DNA of 18,382 nucleotides from Nitrospirota bacterium (GTDB lineage Bacteria > Nitrospirota > Thermodesulfovibrionia > Thermodesulfovibrionales > Magnetobacteriaceae), in contig JADFXZ010000025.1 of the NCBI GenBank assembly GCA_015233265.1, positions 1 to 18,382 of the forward strand, in the 5' to 3' direction. Position 1 is the stretch's first letter, and the number at the start of each line of letters is the position of its first letter. This document shows positions 7,079 to 15,158 of the stretch, in pieces. The notes below the pieces were generated by a model. It saw only the letters and a program-made list of their open reading frames with translations, did no database searches and was not told the DNA's origin. The position numbers and the translations under genes were made by a program.

Positions 7079-7243
7079 TTAGTTATGTTCTTCAATACTT
7101 ATGAACTTTAGGGTTTCAATACCTTCATAAGCCAGCTTCCCAGCGACTTCTTCTAAATCAACGGAGAATACAACTGTACCGGTAAACGACTTGCCTTCAT
7201 AAGTCTCTGCTTTAGTCCCTTCAAGAGTAATGCAATTGCCGCT
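7079..7243 (-). pseudogene. Open 54-codon frame with no start codon, overlapping the end of the DUF433 gene
   Basis: On the minus strand a frame different from that of the DUF433 gene stays open from 7243 down to a TAA at 7079-7081. It reads with a protein-like composition: ITLEGTKAETYEGKSF, TGTVVFSVDLEEVAGKLAYE, and GIETLKFISIEEHN at the end. There is no ATG, GTG or TTG start and no ribosome binding site of its own, so it looks like the tail of another gene joined out of frame to the DUF433 gene. I do not recognise a family. It might also be chance. Confidence 0.35.
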
Positions 7244-7410
7244 TTAATATCTTCACTATTTAGCAAAGAATAGCTGCTTAATATTTCCGCTTCAGTTGCT
7301 CCTTCGGCCATGTTATCGAGAATTACAGACACCATAACGCGAGTTCCCTTTATGCTCGTCTTGCTGTGGCATACACTCGGGTCAAAATTTATTCTTCCAG
7401 TCCAGTTCAT
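7153..7410 (-). CDS. DUF433 (VapB45-type antitoxin-like) small protein with an atypical C-terminus
   Basis: An 85-residue protein. Residues 1 to about 60 fit DUF433: GRINFDPSVCHSKTSIKGTR, VMVSVILDNMAEGATEAEIL, then YSLLNSEDIKAAIAL. DUF433 proteins are small DNA-binding-like proteins often found as antitoxins next to a PIN-like toxin. The start ATG at 7408-7410 has a good ribosome binding site (AGGAG about 8 nt upstream). After about residue 60 the usual helix (AAL-Y-A-type) is replaced by a basic, unrelated tail (LLKGLKQRLMKASRL), while another frame downstream stays open, suggesting an indel or fusion near the junction. No partner toxin gene is visible next to it; the neighbour upstream is the acyltransferase, ending 37 nt away. 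It may be an orphan or a decaying antitoxin. Confidence 0.7.
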   Translation of the reverse strand: MNWTGRINFDPSVCHSKTSIKGTRVMVSVILDNMAEGATEAEILSSYSLLNSEDIKAAIALLLKGLKQRLMKASRLPVQLYSPLI

Positions 7411-7447
7411 TTTCGAGCTCCTGCATTCCGTGTTGCCAGCATGATTA

Positions 7448-8416
7448 TTATACCATAGTGGATGGCTTTGATGCGTCCTTTGCCCAAAGGTTCTGTTTCT
7501 TGTATGTTTTCCAGCGGTTGTGCATCCAGAGGTATTGGTCGGGGAATTGGGTTATTATCTTCTCCATTTCTTGTGCTGTCTGTTGCGTTAATCTGATGAT
7601 TTCTGCCTTTTCGCTTTCGTAGCCACTTGCGGGGTAAATGGGGTCGCCTACGTAGCCTGTGAAGCCGCCTTCTTTGCATCTCCTGCAACAGGCGATTACT
7701 ACGATGGGGCGTTTATAGAGGACGGCAAGCATGGCGGGGATGGGCGTTGCTGTGGCCGTCTGCGCAAAGTATTGTATCGCCACCCCTTTTGCCGTGCTTT
7801 GGTCGGGCAGCATTCCAATGGATTTGCCCTGTCTGAGCTTGTCCTGCAGGGTGAACATCGCATTGGTCTTTGCGATGAACAGCTGACCGCTTTGCGCGCG
7901 GGAGGCGTAGATTAATTTCTCTAAGCGCGGGTTATCAAGCGGTCTGACCACTACTACCAAAGGAATCCCAACGGCGGCGCTTACGTATGGCAGTAACTCC
8001 CAGTTCCCGATATGCGGCGTTACGAATATGCAGCCATTTGCCTTGTCGTGTGCGTCCTTTGCCTTGATAAACAGGACATTAAGTTCCGGATGTAATTGTC
8101 CTATTATTTTAACTGGGTCGTCTGACGTAAGAATTGAGCGATATTGTATGCCTTCCATAAAAGTCAGAAAAAACGAGGCAGCGCTTCTGCTGGCTGTCTC
8201 TTTTACCTCGTTGGGCGGCATCTGCGGGAAGGCATGGGTGATGTTGTCAATGGCAATGCGTCTGCGTTTAGGGACGAAGGCAAACAGCAGTGTGCCCAGA
8301 GCAGCGGCAATTGAGTGCATAGCCCGTTGGGGAAGCACACCAGCCGCCCAAAAAATTAGCCTCACCGCCCAGTACTCGATAAACCATCTTATGCGCTTAC
8401 GCCCTTTCCTTTTCAT
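7448..8416 (-). CDS. LpxL/HtrB-family lipid A acyltransferase
   Basis: Inner-membrane acyltransferase predicted to add a secondary acyl chain to lipid A or a related lipid. The 322 residues are of family size. A basic N-terminus is followed by a hydrophobic stretch at about 13-29. The catalytic HX4E motif is HIGNWE at 135-140, followed by the LDNPRLEKLI-R region (about 160-173). LPDQSTAKGVAIQYFAQTA at about 203-221 is the conserved D-Q/G-v/F block, and WMHNRWK at 297-303 is the typical C-terminal end. The 240-250 region (IACCRRCKEGG) carries three Cys, which is not a family hallmark. The start at 8416 (ATG AAA AGG) has no strong ribosome binding site. It follows the diguanylate cyclase gene by 43 nt on the same strand. 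LpxL and LpxM types cannot be told apart here, so no symbol is given. Confidence 0.88.
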   Translation of the reverse strand: MKRKGRKRIRWFIEYWAVRLIFWAAGVLPQRAMHSIAAALGTLLFAFVPKRRRIAIDNITHAFPQMPPNEVKETASRSAASFFLTFMEGIQYRSILTSDDPVKIIGQLHPELNVLFIKAKDAHDKANGCIFVTPHIGNWELLPYVSAAVGIPLVVVVRPLDNPRLEKLIYASRAQSGQLFIAKTNAMFTLQDKLRQGKSIGMLPDQSTAKGVAIQYFAQTATATPIPAMLAVLYKRPIVVIACCRRCKEGGFTGYVGDPIYPASGYESEKAEIIRLTQQTAQEMEKIITQFPDQYLWMHNRWKTYKKQNLWAKDASKPSTMV

Positions 8417-8459
8417 AATATAGCAGGGATGAGGAAATCTGCCGGTATTTTAGGATGTT

Positions 8460-9782
8460 TTACGCGCGTTGTGCACGCCCTGCCTTTTTGAGTTCCTTGT
8501 CCCTGTACATCAGTGCGTCCGCAGCGGCTATTAACTCATCGAGTGTGACCGGTTTTTCCGGGTCATAGAGGGTTATGCCTGTACTTAGAGACAATGTCAT
8601 GTTATCTTCCCTGAGCGACAGATTATAGGCCTCAATGTTTGCGGAAAGACGGGTTTTAATAGTATCCTCGGCCTCATCGCCCATTTCCGTCACGAGGACG
8701 ATGAACTCGTCTCCTCCCATGCGCCCTATAATGTCCGCCTCCCTGAATGTATCTTTCAATACATCTGCCGCCGCCTTTATAATAACGTCGCCGTCTCTAT
8801 GGCCTCTTGTGTCATTTATGCGTTTTAAGCCATCGAGGTCTAAAAACACTATCAGCATCTGCTTGTTATAACGGCCAGCCATTTTAAACTGCTGCTCGGC
8901 CAGCGCGTAAAATCCACGGCGGTTATACAGTCCGGTAAGCTCGTCCACTATGGACAACTTATGCAGCCTTTGCCGCAGCTCCGCTACTTCGGTCACATCC
9001 GTCCCAACGCATATTATGCTATTGGGGGTGCCGTCGTCTTTATATAGGCATGTCGAGTTCCAGTTAATGTATTTATCTACGCCTGCCAGCTTGTTCTTCA
9101 GTTCGAGGTTGTTAATGTTGCAAAGGGTCAGGATGTTATAGAATTTTTCGAGATTACGAGAGAAATCCTCATCTCCCGGGTTTGCGTCTGCCGGAGGAAG
9201 GAAACACTCCCGCCATGTCTTTCCGATGAGTTCTTTCGGAATCATGCCCAGGATCTTATACGCCGAGTCATTGAGGAAATCAATAACACCGTCGTTGGAC
9301 ATCTCGCACACGATGGCTGGTAAAAATGCAACTAAAGTCCTGTACCTCAGCTCTGATTCCCTGAGTGCACGCTCAGCGTCTAAGCGCATCGCTTGCAGTT
9401 CGCCTAGTCTTATCGCATTCATTATCGCGTGGCACAGAAGCTCAGACGTGATGCGAGACTTGTTAAGGTAGTCCTTTGCGCCCTTTTTCATCGCAGAGAG
9501 CACTATCTCTTCGTCCCCCTGCCCTGTAAGGAATATAATCGGAGTTGTGATTCCCTCCATGCGCGCCCTTTCGATTACCTCAAGGCCATCCGCATCCCCA
9601 AGCATATAGTCAACGATTATGATGTCGAACTTATCGCTGAGAATCCTCTCAAGCGCATCGGGCACAGTCTGCACATCCGTTATCTTCAGGGAAATGTTCT
9701 TAAACCCTTCCCTAATGTAATCCCTTACAAGGAGAACATCCTCCTCGTCGTCGTCAATCAGTAATATGCGCATCTCTATCAT
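8460..9782 (-). CDS. Response regulator with PAS and GGDEF domains (predicted diguanylate cyclase)
   Basis: Predicted to make c-di-GMP from two GTP when its receiver is phosphorylated. The 440 residues hold three domains. The receiver covers about 4-122, with acidic Asp10-12, phospho-acceptor Asp58, Thr86 and Lys108. A PAS domain with its linker spans about 138-270. The GGDEF domain is at about 272-435. The catalytic GGDEF motif is intact at 356-360, with the metal-binding region FLDLDGLKRIND at 313-324. An RxxD inhibitory site (Arg347-Asp350) lies exactly five residues before GGDEF, so product inhibition is likely. No EAL or HD-GYP domain follows. The annotated ATG at 9782 could be replaced by a second ATG at 9773; neither has a strong ribosome binding site. 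It sits 28 nt after the stand-alone receiver gene, so it is probably co-transcribed with it and the kinase. Confidence 0.93.
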   Translation of the reverse strand: MIEMRILLIDDDEEDVLLVRDYIREGFKNISLKITDVQTVPDALERILSDKFDIIIVDYMLGDADGLEVIERARMEGITTPIIFLTGQGDEEIVLSAMKKGAKDYLNKSRITSELLCHAIMNAIRLGELQAMRLDAERALRESELRYRTLVAFLPAIVCEMSNDGVIDFLNDSAYKILGMIPKELIGKTWRECFLPPADANPGDEDFSRNLEKFYNILTLCNINNLELKNKLAGVDKYINWNSTCLYKDDGTPNSIICVGTDVTEVAELRQRLHKLSIVDELTGLYNRRGFYALAEQQFKMAGRYNKQMLIVFLDLDGLKRINDTRGHRDGDVIIKAAADVLKDTFREADIIGRMGGDEFIVLVTEMGDEAEDTIKTRLSANIEAYNLSLREDNMTLSLSTGITLYDPEKPVTLDELIAAADALMYRDKELKKAGRAQRA

Positions 9783-9810
9783 GTTTTATCAATATCCTTT
9801 ATCTGCATAC

Positions 9811-10314
9811 TTAGTGATTATCTTTACCACTAGTAACTCTGGCTTTCTTCTTCTCCAGCTTTCCTATCTCTTGCGGTATTTCGGGTTTTTCCGGAAGCTC
9901 GACCGCGTTAAACCAATATTTTGAGATTATCGATGCGATTTCAATCAGGCGGCTAAAGTTGTCTGGTTTCTTTACATACGAATTTACGCCAAGATTGTAG
10001 CATTCTTGGATGTCATCTCTCGAGGAGGATGTCGTCATTGCGATTATTGGAATTGGTCTCATGGCCGCATCGGATTTTATCTCCCGCAGGGTCTCAAGGC
10101 CGTCCTTCCTAGGCATATTCAGATCAAGGAGTATCAAATCAGGATGGCCCTTTTTTGACAAATACTCAATCAGCTTCTCACCATCCTCAACCCATGTAAT
10201 TTTAGCGTTGACGCCGGTTTCCTTAAACGCGTCGGCTATGAGGATATTGTCATCCTCGTCGTCGTCGGCATGTAGAATTTGAAAGGCGTCCCCTATTTTT
10301 CCATTTATTTCCAA
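9811..10314 (-). CDS. Single-domain response regulator (Rcp1-like receiver)
   Basis: A phosphotransfer receiver without an output domain, of the kind that accompanies phytochrome- or PAS-type kinases. It has 167 residues. The receiver spans about 11-135, with acidic pocket residues in the ADDDEDDN stretch (about 16-23), phospho-acceptor Asp64 in ILLDLNMP, Thr94/95, and Lys115/116 in YVKKP. The C-terminal about 30 residues are a charged Pro/Lys tail. The start is TTG (10312-10314). It is chosen because GGAGG at 10322-10326 (minus strand) lies 7 nt upstream, and no better start is nearby. The ribosome binding site falls right after the kinase stop codon at 10330, so kinase and receiver are tightly linked. 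It may relay phosphate between the kinase and the cyclase receiver. Confidence 0.9.
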   Translation of the reverse strand: MEINGKIGDAFQILHADDDEDDNILIADAFKETGVNAKITWVEDGEKLIEYLSKKGHPDLILLDLNMPRKDGLETLREIKSDAAMRPIPIIAMTTSSSRDDIQECYNLGVNSYVKKPDNFSRLIEIASIISKYWFNAVELPEKPEIPQEIGKLEKKKARVTSGKDNH

Positions 10315-10329
10315 GCTGTTGCCTCCATT

Positions 10330-13300
10330 TTATATTGCCGCTCTTTTTGCTGGCAGCCTTACCGTAAATGTCGCGCCTGCACCTGGGGCGCTCTCTACGT
10401 TGAGCATACCTCCGTGGCGCTTCACTATTTTATCACAAATAGCCAATCCCATGCCTGTCCCTTCATACTGCCCGCGCCCATGCAGGCGCTGAAATGGTTT
10501 AAATATCTTGTCCAGAAATTTCATGTCAAAGCCGATACCATTGTCGGCAACGGTCAGTTCATAGTACTCATCTGTAGTATTTATGAGCTTCACCGTAACA
10601 GCCGGGACGACACCCTCAGCGTGAAATTTTAATCCATTTGCCACGAGATTCATAAACAACTGGTGCATCTGCATAGCGTCTGCCTCGATAACTGGAAGGC
10701 CGTCAAACACTACACTGCCGCGGCTACGAATAAGGCGCTCCTCAAGGTCAGAGACAATGCCCTGCATAATGGCGTTGAGGTCAGTTAGAGCGAATGGTTT
10801 TGCGCGAGTGGTTATCCTCGAAAAATTAAGCAGCTCTTCGATGAGGCGCTGCATACGGCTTGCCGCCCCCTGCATTCTTTGCAGGTAGTCTGCGGCGTCT
10901 TCGCTGAGGATGCCCTCAGTCTTGGCGCGCAGCCTGTCTCCGAAGGCAATTATCTTTCGCAGCGGCTCCTGAAGGTCGTGCGAGGCGACACTAGCAAAGT
11001 CCTGAAGCTCCTGATTGCTGCGCTTCAACTCATCTGAGTACCGGCAGAGTGAGTTCTTCACCTCTACGAGTTCGGTTATATCAGTAATCAGGGCAAACGC
11101 CCCCGCCGTCCTTCCCCTGTCATTTTTTGCTGGAGTGGCGTTGACTCGCGCGTGCAGCTGCGCGCCGTCATCTGTGCACAGCGTTACAGTTGCCGCTACC
11201 CCAACTCCTTTCCATAACTCATCCAAGGCACTATTAAAGGCATGTGTCTCTTCGTGGGCAACTATGCTCTGAATATCCCTGCCGATTATCTTTTCCCTTG
11301 TCGATTTAAGCATTTTTATCATGGAGTCGTTGCAGCTGGTTATCTCATATGCGCGGTTAAGCTCAACAAAACCCTCCGATGTGCTGTTTATTATATTATA
11401 GTATTTTTCCTCGGTTTTTTTCAGTGTCTCTTCCACGCGTTTATGGGCGGTCGTATCAATGCACTTGCCGGCAATAAACCGCCTCCCCGAAGGGTCTTTA
11501 ATTGGAAACCTTATTAGTAGCCACTGGTGCAGGCCATCATCCTGGGGAAATACCTCTACCATATCGATGGTCTTATTGACCGACAACGCCACGGCGTCGT
11601 GGTCACGTAAGGCATCGGCTAATTTCAGAGGGAAAATTTCCCTGTCTGTCTTGCCTACAACGTCTTTTGCCTCCATGCGGCTTATATCCCTGAAATTGTC
11701 GTTTACATAGACATATTTGCCGGCCTCATCTTTCATAAACGCGGCAAAAGGGCTGTTTTTCATAAAACTTATAAACAGGTCTTCGGACATCCGGAGCTTC
11801 TCTTCGGTCTGTTTTCTCTCTATGATGCCAGCTAGTGTATCGGCCATCGATTGCAGAAACTCTACCTCTATTTCATTACGAATATGGCCCTCCCTGACAT
11901 ATAGATTGAGCACGCCGAGGATATTATTGCTGCCCGAGGCAATAGGTACGCAGTAGTGACCGTGATTCGATATGGTCGAATATGTAACGTCGTGTATGTC
12001 ATCGAGGGTGTCGGTAAAGACAATCTCCTTGAGGGCCGCCGCCCGTCCGCATATACATTTATTTAACGGTACGTGATGGCAAAGCTCCAGTATCTTTGCA
12101 GAGAGGCCATGTTGTGCCTTCATATCGAGTTGCCCGGTCTCTTCATTGAACAAAAAGATACAGCCCTTTGATTCGATAGAAAGCCACTTAATAGATAAGA
12201 TCAGATTAATGATTCGCTCAAGTTGAGTATCCAGAGAAATAGGCTCAAGGGCAATGTCCAGTGCTGTGCTGATTATCCTCTGTATATCGAGATGGCGTTG
12301 GTTTATCTCTTCTGCGTACCTGCGTTGTCTGATCTCCCCCGTTAGTTGGTCATTGATTTGCGTAAGCGCCGCTGTGCGCTCCATTACCTTTGCCTCAAGC
12401 TCTTCATGTGCCTTCCTGATTGCCTCCTCAAATTGTTTACGTTTTGTGACATCTCTGACCATGATGATTAATATCATATCTGCGCCAAGTTCCATACAGC
12501 TCATCATAGTTTCCACTGGAAAGAACGTTCCGTTCTTTCGTTTTCCACGTATCTCATGTGTTGTGAATTCCTTTGTCAAGGCCAGCGACTTCAGAACACG
12601 GCTGGTGTCGTCAGTGGTCAATTCAAAAAAGCTCCGGCCTGTGAACTCTTCTGATGAAAACCCAAAGATTGCTTGAGCCGCCGGATTTATAGATATAACC
12701 GCGGCGTTTATGTCTGTAGTAATAATGCCGGTGGGGACATTGTTTACGATAGCGCGGGTACGCTGTTCACTTGCGAGGAGCTCCTGTGTTTTTTTCAGGA
12801 GGCGGTCTCTGGAGGCGATAATCTCATCGGCAAGTATTTTATATCGCTTTTCTATTACATACAATTGGTCGCCTTTAAACTCTTGCTCGTCTTCACTTTG
12901 ACTAAGGCCAAGCTGTTCCTTCGAAAAACTCGAAATATTTGCGCTTAACCTCTCAATGCGCCTTGTAATGATTAACATTATCAGCGTAAAGAATAAAATC
13001 AATATAGCTGTTCCAGCTATCCCAACCTTGATTTGAGTTCCTGTAATTTCACTTTTCAGCTGGTTAAGCGTAGTTGTGGAAATAAGGGAGGCAAACATTA
13101 TTTTTATCTCCGCCTCTCCGTAGTCAAGGAATGATTTTCCCGTGAAAAGATACTTTCCTTTAAGCGACGATACTAACGTGCCAGAAGGCAGTATATCTGG
13201 TTGGTTACTTGCTATAATGGTTTGCTCTTTTCCCATAATTAGGGCTATGATGTTTTCACTGTCAGTAGAGTCTGCAATGCAGATGAGGAATTGATCGTCT

Positions 13301-13869
13301 AAAGGGTGCGCCACCATCAATTCTGCCAGTGGTTGATCATTTTCTCCGGTGATGGTCTGCGACGCGATTATATATGGCACAGCGTCTATCATCGTTAAAA
13401 AGGACTGATCTCGCCCCCTATGGACAAGAGCCAATACCGAGTCTAACATAGGTGGTGGAAGCGGAGCCATGTCCTCGGAATATACCTCCTTGAGATTGCC
13501 TGCCGAGTCGAATAGCGCGGCGTATGTAAACTCGGACATCAATCTGAGCGTGGCAGACCCAGGCAGCCATGGCGGGATTTCGTCATGCTTTATTAGCGAT
13601 TTATTGTTTTTCCAATTTATGTCCATTACATGATTGACTATAGAGTTTTGTTTTGACAGCATGACCACGCTTTGGTGGAATCCGATGATATATTTGTCGA
13701 ATTTAACTCGGTCTGACTTTGAGCGGCTGGCAAGGCGCTCCTTCAGCTGCTCGTCTAACGCCGCTTCCAACCGGCTGGTGCTGTAATATCCTAAGACGGC
13801 ACTGACAACCATGCTGGCCGCCACAGTCATTATGACCATCTTTAAAGTAAGTGGAATTCTGTTAAACAT
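10330..13869 (-). CDS. Membrane sensor histidine kinase with PAS-GAF-PAS-PAS modules
   Basis: An 1179-residue kinase. A transmembrane helix lies at about 10-28, a periplasmic sensor at about 29-277 (possibly Cache-like), and a second helix at about 280-301. A short coiled linker (about 302-365) follows. PAS 1 is at about 367-480. A coiled coil (480-520) leads to a GAF domain at about 541-684, which is rich in Cys/His (C597, H598, H599, C605, C607, H636, H638, C640). PAS 2 (about 692-812) and PAS 3 (about 815-937) follow. The HisKA domain has the phospho-acceptor His964 in ASHDLQEPLR. The ATPase domain has the N box (N1074, N1078), DNGIGF (1109-1114), KIFKPFQRLH and GTGMGLA (1137-1143). All kinase boxes are present, so it should be active. 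The start ATG at 13867-13869 lacks a clear ribosome binding site. It leads a kinase-receiver-cyclase run on the minus strand. Confidence 0.93.
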   Translation of the reverse strand: MFNRIPLTLKMVIMTVAASMVVSAVLGYYSTSRLEAALDEQLKERLASRSKSDRVKFDKYIIGFHQSVVMLSKQNSIVNHVMDINWKNNKSLIKHDEIPPWLPGSATLRLMSEFTYAALFDSAGNLKEVYSEDMAPLPPPMLDSVLALVHRGRDQSFLTMIDAVPYIIASQTITGENDQPLAELMVAHPLDDQFLICIADSTDSENIIALIMGKEQTIIASNQPDILPSGTLVSSLKGKYLFTGKSFLDYGEAEIKIMFASLISTTTLNQLKSEITGTQIKVGIAGTAILILFFTLIMLIITRRIERLSANISSFSKEQLGLSQSEDEQEFKGDQLYVIEKRYKILADEIIASRDRLLKKTQELLASEQRTRAIVNNVPTGIITTDINAAVISINPAAQAIFGFSSEEFTGRSFFELTTDDTSRVLKSLALTKEFTTHEIRGKRKNGTFFPVETMMSCMELGADMILIIMVRDVTKRKQFEEAIRKAHEELEAKVMERTAALTQINDQLTGEIRQRRYAEEINQRHLDIQRIISTALDIALEPISLDTQLERIINLILSIKWLSIESKGCIFLFNEETGQLDMKAQHGLSAKILELCHHVPLNKCICGRAAALKEIVFTDTLDDIHDVTYSTISNHGHYCVPIASGSNNILGVLNLYVREGHIRNEIEVEFLQSMADTLAGIIERKQTEEKLRMSEDLFISFMKNSPFAAFMKDEAGKYVYVNDNFRDISRMEAKDVVGKTDREIFPLKLADALRDHDAVALSVNKTIDMVEVFPQDDGLHQWLLIRFPIKDPSGRRFIAGKCIDTTAHKRVEETLKKTEEKYYNIINSTSEGFVELNRAYEITSCNDSMIKMLKSTREKIIGRDIQSIVAHEETHAFNSALDELWKGVGVAATVTLCTDDGAQLHARVNATPAKNDRGRTAGAFALITDITELVEVKNSLCRYSDELKRSNQELQDFASVASHDLQEPLRKIIAFGDRLRAKTEGILSEDAADYLQRMQGAASRMQRLIEELLNFSRITTRAKPFALTDLNAIMQGIVSDLEERLIRSRGSVVFDGLPVIEADAMQMHQLFMNLVANGLKFHAEGVVPAVTVKLINTTDEYYELTVADNGIGFDMKFLDKIFKPFQRLHGRGQYEGTGMGLAICDKIVKRHGGMLNVESAPGAGATFTVRLPAKRAAI

Positions 13870-13910
13870 TATCTTAATTGCCGTAGGCGTTGTAAATTAA
13901 TAAGCGTATC

Positions 13911-13994
13911 ATCCTTCGACAAGCTCAGGATGGCTGAGCCGCTGGTATGATGGATGGCTGAGCCTGTCGAATCATCCTGAGCCTGTCGAAGGAT
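13911..13994. repeat. Compact inverted and direct repeat element
   Basis: Two 21-bp arms, 13911-13931 and 13974-13994, are inverted copies with a single mismatch, built around the core CTTCGACAAGCTCAGG. Inside, GGATGGCTGAGCC occurs twice (13928-13940 and 13952-13964) and TGAGCCTGTCGAA occurs twice (13959-13971 and 13978-13990). The whole 84-bp unit could fold into a long hairpin in RNA. It fills the gap between the stop of the PstS-like gene (14003) and the start of the kinase gene (13869). I recall short CTTCGACAGGCTCAGG-type repeats as common intergenic repeats in diverse bacterial genomes, so it may be a dispersed miniature repeat family. It could act as a terminator-like or message-stabilising structure between the two codirectional genes. 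Confidence 0.75.
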
Positions 13995-14002
13995 TGGAGG
14001 CG

Positions 14003-15034
14003 TCAATCAGGCTCTCCCGTAACTTCGTCGCCCGTGAATTTCCAGCCGGCCTTGCGTAACAGCGGCGCTGGAATAATCTTAAAACTCTTGTCGACCTTAT
14101 CGAGGTTAGACATTATGTAGTCGATGAGCTTCTTCGCGTTTGGTTTTGCAAGCCTCGGGTCATCCCATGTGGTGAAGTTCATTGTCCGGTATATGGAGTA
14201 TTTCCCGGAGATGACGGCTGAGTCGTCCTCTGGCGAGATGCCGTCAATAGTCAAAAACTTGATCTTATCCTTTGTCCCGTAGGTGTTAGCCATCCAGATG
14301 GTCTCATACCCCATGGCCCCTTTGAGCGCCGCGATTTGGGACAGCATATTGGGTATAGAGCCGACCTCCATTGCCTTGGGGCTGAAGAGGTCTTCCTTTC
14401 CCAGAATCAAACACCAGTGCCCGGGCCGTGTCTTACAGTGAAGCCTTACAACCGGCCTGATGTCGGTGTCCGGGCCTGCGGCACCGGCGGGGGTCTTCAC
14501 CTCTGACCATTTATGAATCTTGCCCCTGTATATCTTTCGCACATCGGCAAGCGAAAGGTTTGAAACAGGGTTTTCCTTGTTCACAATAATCACAAGCGAC
14601 GAAATCCCCATCGTGTGATAGGCAAGGCCGGGCAGACGGTCTGCTTCTGCCGGCGGACAGCACATAGCAGTTATATCGACTGTCTTTTTTGAGGCTGCCC
14701 CTGCGGCTATGCCGCAAGTTCCCTCTTCAACGGCAATCTTAAGGCCGTTCTTTTTCTCGAACTCCCTGACCAGTGGCAACACAGCCGGATATATCTGCTG
14801 GTCAAGGGCAAGGGCGAGATCTGCTCCCTCAGCCCATGATTCATATTTTATCCCTTGCTTTACCCATTCGGGGGACATCTCATAGACCTTCGAGGGGTCA
14901 CTGAATGGCTGTCCCCGCAGCGGGTCTTTTGCTGCGGCCGTGGCGGCGTTATACAATAAGCCAGAGGCAATTAACATCGACAAACATACTGTGGATATTA
15001 CCGCAAAATAAAAACTCACCCTTGCAGCCTTCAT
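14003..15034 (-). CDS. PstS-like periplasmic substrate-binding protein with five cysteines
   Basis: A 343-residue exported protein of the PBP-like (phosphate-binding-like) superfamily; the ligand is unknown. The N-terminal signal is visible (residues about 9-28 hydrophobic, cleavage near AAA at 33-35). The mature protein has two family-like regions. EEGTCGIAAGAASKKTVDIT (103-122) is in the place where PstS has its first oxyanion loop. IRPVVRLHCKTRPGHWCLIL (192-211) is in the place where PstS usually has R-x-x-S-G-T. MCCPP (124-128) is also unusual. The five mature Cys (107, 125, 126, 200, 208) are not typical of phosphate binders and suggest metal binding, disulfides or another anion. LSLADVRKIYRGKIHKWSEV is the standard hinge-like segment of these proteins. 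The start has GGAGG 8 nt upstream. No permease or ATPase genes are in the window. Confidence 0.82.
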   Translation of the reverse strand: MKAARVSFYFAVISTVCLSMLIASGLLYNAATAAAKDPLRGQPFSDPSKVYEMSPEWVKQGIKYESWAEGADLALALDQQIYPAVLPLVREFEKKNGLKIAVEEGTCGIAAGAASKKTVDITAMCCPPAEADRLPGLAYHTMGISSLVIIVNKENPVSNLSLADVRKIYRGKIHKWSEVKTPAGAAGPDTDIRPVVRLHCKTRPGHWCLILGKEDLFSPKAMEVGSIPNMLSQIAALKGAMGYETIWMANTYGTKDKIKFLTIDGISPEDDSAVISGKYSIYRTMNFTTWDDPRLAKPNAKKLIDYIMSNLDKVDKSFKIIPAPLLRKAGWKFTGDEVTGEPD

Positions 15035-15158
15035 GTGTTTTTCCTCCCCCTGCCTGTGCGTCTACAGGATCTATCGTCCCTAATTCTAAGATGCCCGCAA
15101 TCATTAAACGACAACGTGCGAGCGGCCCTGTTTGTAAAACCACAATACGTACATTGTT

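Noticed and set aside
8028..8423. 131-codon plus-strand open frame opposite the acyltransferase gene
   Set aside because: Antisense shadow with no domain features; the minus-strand frame has the complete HX4E acyltransferase motifs.
12254..12676. 140-codon plus-strand open frame inside the kinase gene
   Set aside because: Antisense to PAS/GAF coding sequence and Ser-rich without a domain; shadow of the real gene.
13911..13994. Possible CRISPR array
   Set aside because: The repeats are inverted or nested with no regular spacers, and no cas genes are in the window.
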